Both the position numbers and the translations under genes were made by a program. Below, piece by piece: positions 12,186-24,320 of a stretch of DNA of 64,000 bases. The stretch lies in the NCBI RefSeq assembly GCF_902459465.1, contig NC_047065.1, positions 17,750,204 through 17,814,203 of the forward strand. Direction: 5' to 3'. Position 1 is the first letter of the stretch. Each line of letters begins with the position of its first letter. The notes beneath the pieces were generated by a model that did not search any database, had not been told where the DNA came from, and worked only from the letters and a program-made list of their open reading frames with translations. Origin of the DNA: Asterias rubens. Lineage: Eukaryota > Echinodermata > Asteroidea > Forcipulatida > Asteriidae.

Positions 12186-15100
12186 TGTCCACATTCTTCA
12201 ATGTTGTTTAATGGGGAATTTGGAAATGGGACCCGTTCAAGGCGGACCTCGTGTTCTTGTTTTTTATATTTTATAATGACAGCCTCAAGACAATCTTGTG
12301 ATGTTATTTTACTAGACTGTAGGCCTAATCAAAACACTGGGTTGTTGGTAACGATCACTTTATGCAAAACTTATTTTCAGTAAAGTCATGTCGGCAAATT
12401 TTAGTGTGTAATATTTTTTTATTTCGGTTCCTGATAAACAGTTAAAAGCCAATGAGATGATTCGTAAAATATAAATGAAACTTTACATTTCCAAGCAACG
12501 AATCATGTCTCTTCTCTTTATCCAAAGCTTTATTGTTTCCGTGAGGATATGTAAGGGGTTTTAATTAATGTTAATCATTAGTCTTTGAAATACACTCATT
12601 TATTTAATAACCGGGCCTGCATTTTGTCGTTTGTGAATTCAACAACAAAATAAAACGCCAAACAAACTTAATCTCGATATAGAGTTGAAAAATTGTCCGT
12701 AAACTCACTGTTCTTAATTCAAATAATAAATTAAATAAACACCCAAACTGAGGAAGTGGTACTAACTATCAGAATTAGTTTATCAGTTAATAGTTGTGAA
12801 GTATTTTTCACTGAACTTCCAATTCCATATACATTAAACTTCCAATTCGTTTTGATTCATATGAGAATCACTCTAGGGATTAAATTGTAAATGTTTACTA
12901 AAAATTGTTTTATTTTTTCTTTGGAATCTCCTTCCTAACTTAATCTTGCCCTGAATGTCGTTGTTTTATTCTCATACAGTAGAATGGTTTGGGGCAACGT
13001 TTCTGGTCAGCTATTTGCCAAACACAGACAAATTTATCGAGAAAAATTCATTTAACGAATGTATATAATTATTGTTGACAGGTTTGCCCTGCAACTTTAT
13101 TATTACTAGGAGATAATTCATTATTAACTGTTTGAATACCGTAAGCATCGATTGGAAGTTAGCTAATTTTGTTAACTAGAAAAAATAAAATAAACGTGCG
13201 GGTGACATTCGGGGTTAACTTTTATTTTTGAGAGGTAGTGGTTCTGAGAAAACCGGAACTATGGGGAATTTTTAAACAGTACACTCTGCTGCGTGCTCCA
13301 ATTTGATGAAACCACTTACTTCTTGAATTTGCTACCCCCCCCCCCCCCCCCCCCCCCCTATAACAAGTTGTTACAGCCAATCAAAGTGACCAAACTAAAC
13401 CATTTGAGATAATGGTCGCTGAAACTTGCTCGCTTGTCAAACTCAACTTTGTGATTTATAGGGCAATGGATACAGTGAAGCTGCCCTTTCTGAGTAGCTC
13501 ATATTATAATAGTCTTGTTTTTGCTTAAAGTTACAAACAGTATTTAAAACACCTCGAGGGCATTTATAAATCTAATATGGTGAGAAATATAATTAACTAT
13601 GATTGGAAAACTCGCACGTAACACCCGTTGATTTGAATTCGATGTCCTTTTTCTTTTGAATTGGTTTTGATACCCGATCCATTTTCATTCGTTTAATTGG
13701 CTATGAAAGTTTTATGAAGAGATTTTGAACTGTGAAGTAAATCCGTTTTTGTATAGGGCTGCCGCGTTTGGCCTAACCGCGGACTTTCAGAGTAGAGACT
13801 CAATAACGGGGCGATCGAGGGAGCGAGAGGGGCTTCCGTCGACTTGATCCCCTGTCTGTGCTCTGGCTATACGTCGGCACTTTCATCTTCGATTACTCCA
13901 GGACATCTATTGCACTTTGCTGTCGTGATGGCTTTAGTGTCTGTTTTTACCCCCAAACCAGTTTGTATTTTACCCATCTTCTTCTGAACTATCTTTCTTT
14001 TCTCTTCATCTTGAAAGTTAGTATTCCTTTGGGGTGCCCGTGCCATGTAGTGCACAAAGATGTGCTTACCACGTCTTAAGTGTCGGTGAGATGTCTTTCA
14101 TGTAAGTGATCTATCTAATAATGATCACTTAGTGATAAAATATAAATCGTCTGGAACCAATTCTTCCAATTTTGCTACTTATATCTTTTCGTTTTCATAA
14201 GTTTCATTGGATCACCTTCAGGCACCTGGAATCTCTTTTGATAAAGGGAACACATTCTTAAGGGGGAACTTATATTTCTCAACCTCTTCAAAGCTTTCCT
14301 TTTTGATTAATATTAAATACATTATTCGAAGGTTCGATTGTATTGGTGTAGAATTTGAATTTTTATATTCAACCGGTCGAAAATAGAGGTAAACATTTTT
14401 AAATACCAACTATTGGAAACTCTTGTTTATTTGCAAACACCCATACAACATTTATTTTATTTATAATAAAACTTCAAAGTGAAACAAAACTACTCAAACA
14501 AAACAATACACCTTCACTTTGAACTTCAAAGTAATACCTAAACCAAACTAAAACTTAATAAGCTAGGGTTGTCGTCGTCTTGCTATTTGGCAAACAATTT
14601 CTTGAGAATGAACTTAACGATATATGAATGCCCTTTTGGATTAGTGTCTTAGCAGAAACAATACCAAAACCCAACAATAAACATGAAATCATGGGTAAAA
14701 CTGTTGTACAGTCTGTTGGCCTTTATTTATACATGGGTTGAGCTGAGTTATTATTGGGGTCAGGGATTCAAATGGCATTATGTAGATTACAGAAGGTCTT
14801 TTTCAACACTGTCTGCATGAAATCAAAAAGAAAAGAAAAGAAATATAAATACAAAACATTAAAACAAGGAATAATTGTAAGGATCTGTAAGCCCTTCATC
14901 AGTGATATGCATGACAAGTTCGTCGATTATGAAGGTCCATTATACAAAGAAGTTTGTAGCCTGTAAATATTTCCTTGATTTGATACCTTTTTGGGTCCCC
15001 TGGCAACTGACCAGTCTTCTTCTTGTTAGTATTCAAAGGTTCCCGCCAACATTCGGACATGAACTGCGCACGTGTCAAATGCTCTATGATGAGCCGACAA

Positions 15101-18100
15101 TAAAGTTCGTCTTGGATGGAGGAGGGGGTGACAGCAGAGCGGGAAGAAGGGGGGGGGGTCGGGAGGGGGGCTAGCTGGGGGTATGTTTACAGACTGTCTA
15201 TCCAAACAGGATCTTATGACAAGATGAACAAGGAGGATGTCCTGACCTTACATCATGTGACTATAAGACAATGACACATTACTATTAAATAGCCTAGTCT
15301 GGATACACTGCAATCCCGAAGATCTTTTACACCTTTACAAATAAGCTGTTCAAGTATAAAACAAGTCAAAACAAATGTCTATCAAATCGGTACGGACTGT
15401 TCGGTGAATCTTCTTAAGTGTTTAAACTCTTGTAACCTTCTAGAAGGAAGTTAAAATATTTGTAAAAGAATTAATAGAGGAAATCTGAATTTCAGAAATG
15501 ACCGACATTAAGGCATGCATATTCATGAGCAAACCAATGATATCATTAATGATTCAAGGCTTATTGTAATATTTTAACGTTTTTTCTTTTGTATTTGACT
15601 TAAAATTCCTTCAAGACATTATTTTTCTTGAGCCAGCTTGTTTTGAACAAGTCTTATGTCAGTTGTATGTAGTACAATTTTTGTTGTGCCATTAAAGAAC
15701 AGCACGTGTAAAAACAATAATTCAAAACAGAAGAATAATTGACGCCTGCAATTTGTGGATAAGAAAAACAAGCGATTTGAGACGGATACTAATTTCATAT
15801 AATGTACCTGCCAGTATGTTTTCAACAATGAGGGCAATTGCCGATTCATGTTTAGACTTTTCTAATTATAACTGTATTTAAACATCCTTGCTCTACCGAC
15901 TTGTCCTTCAAATAATGGCGAAATAAATCAACACTTTACAATTCTTAAAACAGCAAGGTTTTTTAAGCAGATTTCTAGCCCTGGGTGTTTTAATGAAGCT
16001 TTGCGTCATATACCCTTCTGGATCCGGAGAAATCTTAGCATCAAGTTATATACAAGACATCTGTCCACCCATCCTCTAGGCAAAGCAACCTCCCCTTTCC
16101 TGTGCTTTAGGTCACGCCTCCCCCTTTCCTGTCCCATGACGCGTAGGCCTACAACCCTTGAGCATTTACTCGGTGCCACCACGTCTTAAAGAACCTATCA
16201 GTGGCCTAAATACACAGTTTGACTCGTTTCATAAATTCACTATTTAGCACTTTACATGAGTCTACTTATGACCTTTGTGTGGGTTTTCAGTTGAGAATCT
16301 TATCTGTAGTTTCCACGAAAGAATGATGCACTTTCAGTTTCAGAGATGCACTCGAGTTAATAATAGGCTATTGTTATTGAAACATTGACATGGTCTATAG
16401 GCATCGCTCTATGGTTTGTTGTTGAGGATTGTGTTATTCGAGTACTTCGTATCAAAATAACAAAATTACCGAAATATTATGAAACTTGACCTTTAATTGA
16501 GAGGAAAATCCTATTTGAATTATTTTAATGATTGATAAAGGAAAACACAGAATATTAATGTAAAAATAAACCTTTTAAATACTTTGTCTGGTTTTGTTTA
16601 TTCTCTTTGTCTGATACGCTGCTTAGACAAAACTCCACATTTAAGTTATAAATGATAACAGATACCTCTCGCCTCTGGGCAAGCTAGCTTTCTAGAAATT
16701 AAAACACTCTGTATATACTGTAAGGTCGTGGGTTCGATTCTTTATACCTGCATAATGCCCGTTTCCTACCCAACTTAGGATTCACAGACTGTTGCATCGA
16801 GCATGCGATAGGGCAAAAACAAAATACGAATGATATGAGCTCGTAACAGGTTCTAATGATTATAAAATGAGCTATTAACAGGTTCGAATTTTCAAGGTGT
16901 GCCTTGTAAGGTATGCTTTTCATAAATTTTCTTCTGGAAACAATTTTCCTTGAGAAACTTTAGTTGGGACACATGGGTCTGATTGCATAGACGTGATGAT
17001 TTCGCAGGTGTATTTTGGATGCCTGTGTGTTTTTCATGTCCTGTAGTTCCCCTCAAACCTCTTCCCTATTGCGCCACAAAAGCATTCTTTTAACCTGAGG
17101 CGCGTATTAGTCATGTAGGCGGGAGAGAAAAGGGGGCATTGTGGAACATTGAAAGAAATTTCAAACGAGACCCCACAGTCAGCAGTGTCCAGGCTACTTG
17201 TTTGGATTAGTCGGCAAGGCCTGGGGTTAAGCCGACGGGATTCTTGCGCTCATACACAGCTTTCAAATTTCACCATTAAGCGCCTCTTGCCTAGTGGGTT
17301 AAAACCAGCTGGCTAATGAAATGCCAGATAATGTCTCCAAAGACTCAGTTAGCCATCCGTCATTTTTCCTCGTTCTGTTGCCGAGCAAAATTAACAAGTT
17401 TGTTTTGTGCAAAGTTCGTTTGGAATACAACAAAACTTTACTTGCCCCTGCGGTGGTTTATATATGAAGCATGTGAGTAGTAAAGGATGACAAGCGATAA
17501 AAGCAGACAGGGACCCACTCAGAACTGCCTCACAATGTTCTGCATTAATGTACAACATCAAAAATCTAACAACAGACAACGAGACACGAGAAGGCAAACA
17601 AAAAACACAGGTTTTTAAAAGGATAAATAACTTGAGAAAAGTCCCTGTGCCCATGCTCTGCCGGCCATTCGGGCATGTTGGCAGGCCTCCATCTGCAAAG
17701 CCGGTCGGATGATGAAGTTAACCGGAGGCGGTCACGTACCGGCTTAAGATGAGTTGGCGGAATGGCCTAGGGCTGCTTTTTTCCATACCAGCCTGGCCAT
17801 TAATTTGACCGTATCAGGATAGCCAAGGGGCGGATAGAAAGAGTATTCCGATTTGTAGAGAGGCATAGACTGAAGGAAAAAAAAGACCCAGGCGCGGTTT
17901 TAGCCCGCATGAAATATATATATATATAAAAGATTTGGCAAGATTCGATCTGTTCATGATCTATGGAATATCATCCTCAAGAAAAAGATTTATCGTAAAC
18001 TCTTTAAGATGGAAACTCTTAGTTCTCCATTTTCACTCTGTATAGAGGCGGAATCATGGAGGAAACGAACCAACATGGCGCGGGGCTGCTTTGTTGAGTC

Positions 18101-20190
18101 ATGACTAAAGTTACCGTATAAATTTCATCCCATTCACTGTGGCGGGATGAAGGGCGGACATGCAACAATAGGGCTTCATTTACCCCATGGAATGTAAATT
18201 GAAAGACGTCGTCCGTGCTAAACAATATATCAATCTTATTGAAAAGGACCTGTTACCAAGGTAACTATTTCAGTTATGAATAAACCGTTAGATGAGTTAC
18301 GCAATATGCAGTGCTCAAATTACTTCAATTTTTAGCGGAAATACAACGCTGTTTAGAACGCTGAAGACAAATCAAAATGAGTCGCTATTGTGTAAGAAGT
18401 CTCTAAAAAATACTTCACCTTCAACCAAAGATGGCATAGCCTAAATGGAGCAGGGGCGATATCGGGCAAGAAAATCTGCACTAGTCCAGCAAGCCAAGTA
18501 AGAAGGGAAAAAAGAGAGTAATCAGTATCACCACATTTCTCTCCTTTGCCACCCCTAGGCCTCGTCTGCCTGCCTGCCTACGATCACCACACACGGCTAG
18601 AGTCTACTAAGAGGAAGGCCTCTCTCGGTTACTGAACCCGGGCCGTGCCCAAGGCAAGCTCCCGGCAAGGACGACCCAGATTCAGCGTACCCGCTCAAAT
18701 GCACGGCTAGGCTTGTTTTTTTCTCCGGAGCGCAAAGAAACATAGCCTGAGATCCGTGGGATAAAATAAAAAAAGTTGCTGGCAAGTTTTGATGGTAATC
18801 CGCGGCATGTTTTCGACCTGAATATTAAAACGTTGACATAATATCAAGTGACGAGAAAGTCACTTCTTGAGTTGCACTCACAGGAAAAAGAATTACAAGT
18901 AGAACCCCTAGCAATGTAGTCTGAGGGAACATACATCACACTGCTTAGGAAATATCACAAGCATTTTTTAGCGTTTAACAAATATATTTGGAGTCTTTTA
19001 TATATGAACATGTAAATAAATACAAAATATTAATATTTGAACGAATCTCTGGCATCAACATGTACCATGCATATTATTTTATACATAAATAATTTGAATG
19101 TAAGTTCAAATCCAAATCAATATTTTTGATAATGACCGAACACGAAAAACACTATTAAAGTTTCGATTATTATGTTTATGTGAAATAATAACTAAATTCA
19201 TGATTGAAAATGTGAGATGAAGACAATAATTAATATTCATAATAAGAAGACAATAGGCTCATAAGTGAGAATTAGTTGCGTGAGATCTAAGATGTGACAA
19301 ATACTTCAAATTTAATGTTTTTATATTTAAATAGACATGAACATTTATGAGTTGATGAATAATATATTGTCATGATGAATATTCATAGATAACACAATAT
19401 TCTAGTCTCTACCCATTCCCACTTCCCATTGATGCGGCTTGGTTATAAACACTCATTCTAATAAGACACACTTTGCTTTGACTCAAACCGCTGCCGTCAC
19501 ACACATCCAAATCCCACTTCCGAAACCTTGCTCATATTTTATCATATCAGGCGAAACTGATGAAAAGTTCATGATTCTTCTCTTGCTTCTTGTAGATGTC
19601 AAGAGAGCCATCCTGTCTCTTCCTCTTTCTCCTCATCCCTTGAGGTTCTCCCTAAGGCTCTTTAGATGCACATTCCTCATTGTCAAGTAACTCATTGATC
19701 CAGCCCGACACGTGCAAAGTGATTCCAATTAAGACCTGTCGTGACTCTCTTTGCAAACTGCAGAATGTTTGTGACAAGTTGTCGTCAGATGCAATTAAAT
19801 CATTAAACCTCGTTTATCTACCCTAGCTCCGAGTCAGATCGCGAGCCCAAAAAAATTAGGAAAGAGAGAAAAAATAACACTTTTGTGCGTGCGACTTTTC
19901 TGGCATCGTAAGGTGTTATAGGAAGCGGGAATAGATAGGAGCATTATATGGCAATCAAAATATATTTTGTTGCCAGTTCCATTCAGTTTCGAAACGAACC
20001 GTGTACACTGTTATTGAAATTAGTTTAAAGGTTGAAAAATACTGGGAGAAAAGTCACAGGAATTATCTTATGGTTGACATAAAGTTGTGTATGGATACAT
20101 TTTGCATATAACATGAAGTGCTTTAGCGAATGACTAGTTTTATCAATAGTTTTGATACAATTGAAGTCATCACCTGATTCAGGCAAATGG
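12186..20190. other. 8-kb region without recognised genes
   Basis: No exon of a known family seen. Landmarks: a 24-base C run at 13335-13358, G-rich sequence at 15118-15175, a tRNA B-box-like GGTTCGATTC near 16732, a GC-richer unique segment at about 17640-18700, and very AT-rich DNA with many ATTA/TAAT sites at about 18960-19400. The last two could be regulatory DNA of a neighbouring gene, but that is only a guess from composition. Confidence 0.4.
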
Positions 20191-20193
20191 CAG

Positions 20194-20489
20194 CGGTAGC
20201 GACAACGACAACGACAACAACATCAGCAGCAGCAGCAGCAACAAAAAACTACAAACAAAATCAACAATAATATCACCAACAACAAAAACAACAACAACAA
20301 CAACAACAACAATATAAAAGAATAATAATATAATATATTTTTTTTTTACACAAACAACAACAACAACAAATAGACGAACAACAATGACAACGACAACGCC
20401 AACGACGACGACGACGACGACGACGACGACAGCAGCAACAGCAGCAACAGCAACAACAACAGCAGCAACAGCAGCAACAGCAGCAGCAG

Positions 20490-20530
<41 letters not shown>

Positions 20531-20660
20531 GCAACAACAGCAACAGCAGCAACAGCAGCAACAGCAGCAGCAGCAGCAACAGCAGCAACAGCAGCAACAA
20601 CAGCAACAGCAGCAACAGCAGCAACAGCAGCAGCAGCAGCAACAGCAGCAACAGCAGCAA

Positions 20661-20695
<35 letters not shown>

Positions 20696-20760
20696 ACAAC
20701 AAAAACCGACAAAACAACAATAAATAAACAAAACAACGACAACAGCAGCAATAATAAGTA
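20194..20760. repeat. CAG/CAA (GAC) trinucleotide microsatellite
   Basis: Mixed triplet tract: CAA/GAC repeats, then (GAC)n at about 20403-20429, then roughly 270 bp of interspersed CAGCAA hexamers, then CAA. All six frames stay open for long stretches and give homopolymeric Leu, Cys, Ala, Thr or Val readings. None looks like a protein and no flanking exon structure supports one. Confidence 0.92.
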
Positions 20761-20769
20761 AAACAACAA

Positions 20770-21908
20770 TAATTATGAGCAACAACCACAACATTCTGAA
20801 GGAAGATAGCAGGAGCGGATCTAAGGGGACCTACTGACCCCACCCACTTCTCAGAAACCCAGCCCAAATTACACCATTCCCCATGTCCATATAAAGACCA
20901 AAACAAACTCTGTCTGGCTCCTATCTTAATACCAGGTAGTCCACCCTTTTAAAACCTAAAACACAAAGCCGCAAGAATCATCTAAATTGAGCCAAGAAGG
21001 CCGTGGGGTGTGATGTATTGCCCCTGGTTGTGGCCTTAGTGCCCATTCAAAAGTTTCCCATAGTGCCCCTTACATTGATGGCATTGAAAGATGAAATTCC
21101 ATGCGTGTTCCTTCACTGTCCCTAACTTAACTAATCCCCACCTATTCCGTATAACAGTTTCTATTCGATACTACGCACGATAACCGTATACCTCCATTTT
21201 AAGAAAGATGTCAAATTCTACCGCGCAAAGTGTTTTCTTCCTTTCCGCTATTTTTGTGAGGTAGTTGTCATCAGCAGACAACTATTTATCTCGAACGCTT
21301 GAGGGCGCTGGTTAACCAGATGCTTGTCTTCGACTCACAGACATTAGAACCCATACGGACAGTGACAGCACGCATTTTTTTCCGTACCACACGCAAAGAA
21401 GTTGTAGAAACGACGTTTTTAACGGTTAAACCTCAACGCCCATAACGGCCATATGGAATGCTCATGTCATTACACTTGGAGTTAAAAATATATATATATA
21501 TATATATATATTTATTGATAACGTAAATTATGAAATTTTTGCGAATTTATTTCAGTCTTGAATTACTAAATAAAGTTTAAAAGTGACTCGACTTTCCAGC
21601 TGTAAAACTAATTTTAAAAAATTCCGAGAGTTTAATCCCGTGATCTGTTGTAGGCGACACTTTGACTCATGGAGGAAAGACACATACTTTTTATATTTAG
21701 GTTTGGCAGTGAGGCTTTTAATTGCAGAGGGAAACTTTTAAGAAAAATATATATTTTCTCTCTCTGGACATTGGTAGTTCGAAAAGCGATCGAAAATCTT
21801 TCTTTTCAAACCTAAATAAAATTATTTAATGGATTTGTTTTTATTCTGGGGGTTTAGGACCCCTATGACTGTTTACTTACAAACTGTTTTACATGTAAAA
21901 TCTCATTT
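20770..21908. other. gene-free stretch
   Basis: Nothing recognised except a (TA)n tract at about 21488-21511. Confidence 0.45.
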
Positions 21909-22260
21909 CAAAGGTACACGTTTGGTAATTGACAAAGACGAGTCTTCTCCTATCATAACCATAAAATAACAAGCCTGTGAAATTGGGCCCAATCGGTCAT
22001 CAGAGTTGCGAAAATTATAATTAAAAAAAACCCAATTATTGTTGGACGCATTTGTGTGCTTTCAGATAAGAATAAAAGACTTCTTATAGCTAGAAGTCTT
22101 AGTGAGAAATTACCTCTTTCTCAAAAACTACGTTACTTTAGAGGGAGTCGTTTCCCACAATGTTTTATACTATCAACAGCTCTCCAATACTCATTACCAA
22201 GTCAGTTTTTAAGTTAATTTTTGTTTTGATTAATTACCAAAATGTGTACCTTCCCTTTAA
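21909..22260. mobile_element. MITE, family 1 (copy B, diverged, inverted)
   Basis: Shares 'ggagtcgtttcccacaatgttttatactatcaacagctct' and 'cctgtgaaattgggcccaatcggtcatc' with the other family-1 copies, on the opposite strand to copy C. The ends are 'tttcaaaggtacac' and 'gtgtaccttccctttaa'. Confidence 0.75.
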
Positions 22261-22708
22261 GCGAAATTCCCTTTGAAGTGGTGGCACTTAATAGACACAG
22301 TGTGCAAAAAAGCGCGACGTAAATTCACTTCCGCCCGCGGTTTGAAAAGTACGGAATTACCATTATTATTATAAACAAAAAATATTTGTCTAAGGGAATT
22401 ACAACTTGTATAGTGTCCAATAGTGTCCATTGCATTTAAGTTATTTTTATTTCGTGCTAAATTGCATACCTGTATTATTGTTTAATTGGTTTTTACATAT
22501 CATTTTTTTAAATTACTGCTGTATTCTTCATTTATTTCTTGTTTTTATGGTTTTTTTTAATGACCATTGCACTTTTGTAATGTACTTTTTTATTACAATT
22601 TACAATTTCAATTACAATTTCATATTACAATTTCATATTACGTTTAATCCATTTGATATTTATTTTTTGCATACGATGGTACGATGGCGACACTCCTCAT
22701 CGCATAAG

Positions 22709-23060
22709 TTAAAGGCAGTGGACACTATTGGTTATTAGCATAAAACCTTTGTGTCGAGTAATGGGGGAGCTGATGTTGATTGTATAAAACATTGTGAGAA
22801 ACGGCTCCTCTGAAGTGACATAGTTTGCGAGAAAGAAGTAATTTTCCACGAATTTGATTTCGAGACCTCAGATTTAGAATTTGAGGTCTCGAAATCAACC
22901 ATCTAAACGCACACAACTTCGTATGACAAGTTTTTTTTCTTCAACTTCAAATTTAGCTCAAACTTTCACAGGTTTGTTATTTTATGCATAATTATGTTGA
23001 GATACATCAAGTGAGTACACTGGTCTTTGACACTTTCCATAAGGTGTCCAGTGTCTTTAA
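22709..23060. mobile_element. MITE, family 1 (copy C)
   Basis: The ends are 'ttaaaggcagtggacactat' and 'ggtgtccagtgtctttaa'. The middle is a near-perfect hairpin, 'gatttcgagacctcag' pairing with 'gaggtctcgaaatc', at about 22856-22898. Confidence 0.88.
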
Positions 23061-24135
23061 AAGAACTATACAGAATCGTTAAGTTTTATTTGTGCTTTCA
23101 AACAGTTGCTGGCAGTGTAATCCAGCAAAACATATTGCATGTCTCTACTGCAAAGTACAGCTACACAAAAGACTATTCTTTGACAATTACCAATATGTCC
23201 AGTGTCTTGGTGATGCACGAAGGCAGGGAGCTCGGTGAGGCGTGGTAACCGTGGATCCTGCTGTGGAGCCTTGGGGTAGTGTGGGGGAGTGTGGGGGGGA
23301 GTGTGCTCACTGAACTGTTTCAGTATGATCATGTTACAGGGGTGTGGATCATAGGGGACTGAGGGTATAGAAGACCCAAAGCAGTCTAAATAAATAATGA
23401 TGTGTGGCCTAGGTGACTAAGGGTCAAGACGACCCAAAGCATAAGTGGTTGGTGACTAAGTTGGTCACGGGGGTGGAGGAGGGGGGGGGGGGGTGGTAAT
23501 ATGAATACTAAGTTGAGGGGTTGGTTCCTAGTGAGTGACCGCGGATATAGAAGATCCGTTGGTCGGGAGGAGGGGGAGCCAGATGTCACAGATGTGAAAG
23601 CTAATGTCTTAAGCCAATGAGATAAATTATGTCGGTATTAATTCAATTATGTGGGATAGCACTCCTGGAGCTCCGTACCCAAACTCGAGTGTGAAATGTA
23701 TTGTAAATGTCGCTCTCGGTAATGTTTACACACAACCTGCTGAGTATAATTATGGGCCCCCCTGCCAAAGACACTGTAGCCTATACACAGTTCAGATCCA
23801 CTGATTCGGTGCAAAGATACCATTGGATAAATACAGTGACTTAAAGCTACCGCAGCTGGGTTTGTTTTAATTGGTCTAAGGTCACCTCGGTTGGCCAATC
23901 ATGGAAAGATTACTTCGGGACGTGTGTGGTACGTATTTATAACACTCCTTACTGATGGCACTCCTGGAGCTCCGTACCTGGGACCTGGGTAAATATAAAT
24001 TATAAAACTTAAAAGAGTGTCGAGTCATTGTTTGCGCGTAGAAACACAAACGTAGTTACCTTCCACTTTCGTCAAGTAAAATTAAAACCATATACCCATA
24101 AAGTTAAACTTTAGAGGGTTTTCTTCCTAAAAAGG
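23061..24135 (+). other. upstream region of carboxypeptidase gene A
   Basis: No other gene seen. It holds G-rich runs near 23280-23305 and 23470-23495 and a short diverged repeat ('gactaagggtcaagacgacccaaagca' and relatives) at about 23355-23560. A duplicated 'gcactcctggagctccgtacc' lies at about 23661 and 23957, 150-500 bp before the start codon. No TATA box is obvious. Confidence 0.4.
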
Positions 24136-24320
24136 ATGGGGAAGTTTATTCTTGTGATTTCTAGTTATGTTTTGTGTCTGGCCTTTTTTGGAGAAACACC
24201 AACATGGGCTCGGCCAGCTGAAGACGAAGTGAAAAATCTACCAGGAGTTGCTGGACCATTGAGTTCTAAACAATACTCGGGCTACCTGAAAGGATCTGGG
24301 ACCATCAGACTCCATTACTG
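24136..24320 (+). CDS. CTSA: gene A exon 1
   Basis: Codes for the signal peptide and the [13 protein letters not shown]...[11 protein letters not shown] segment. It ends in the middle of a Trp codon (TACTG|GTATAA, phase 2), the same junction as gene B. Confidence 0.9.

Noticed and set aside
16715-16760. B-box-like GGTTCGATTC as a tRNA or SINE
   Set aside because: No A box or tail could be identified nearby; a single short motif is not enough.
20179-20906. ORFs of poly-Leu, poly-Cys, poly-Val/Ala and poly-Thr/Ala
   Set aside because: All are readings of the same triplet microsatellite on both strands.
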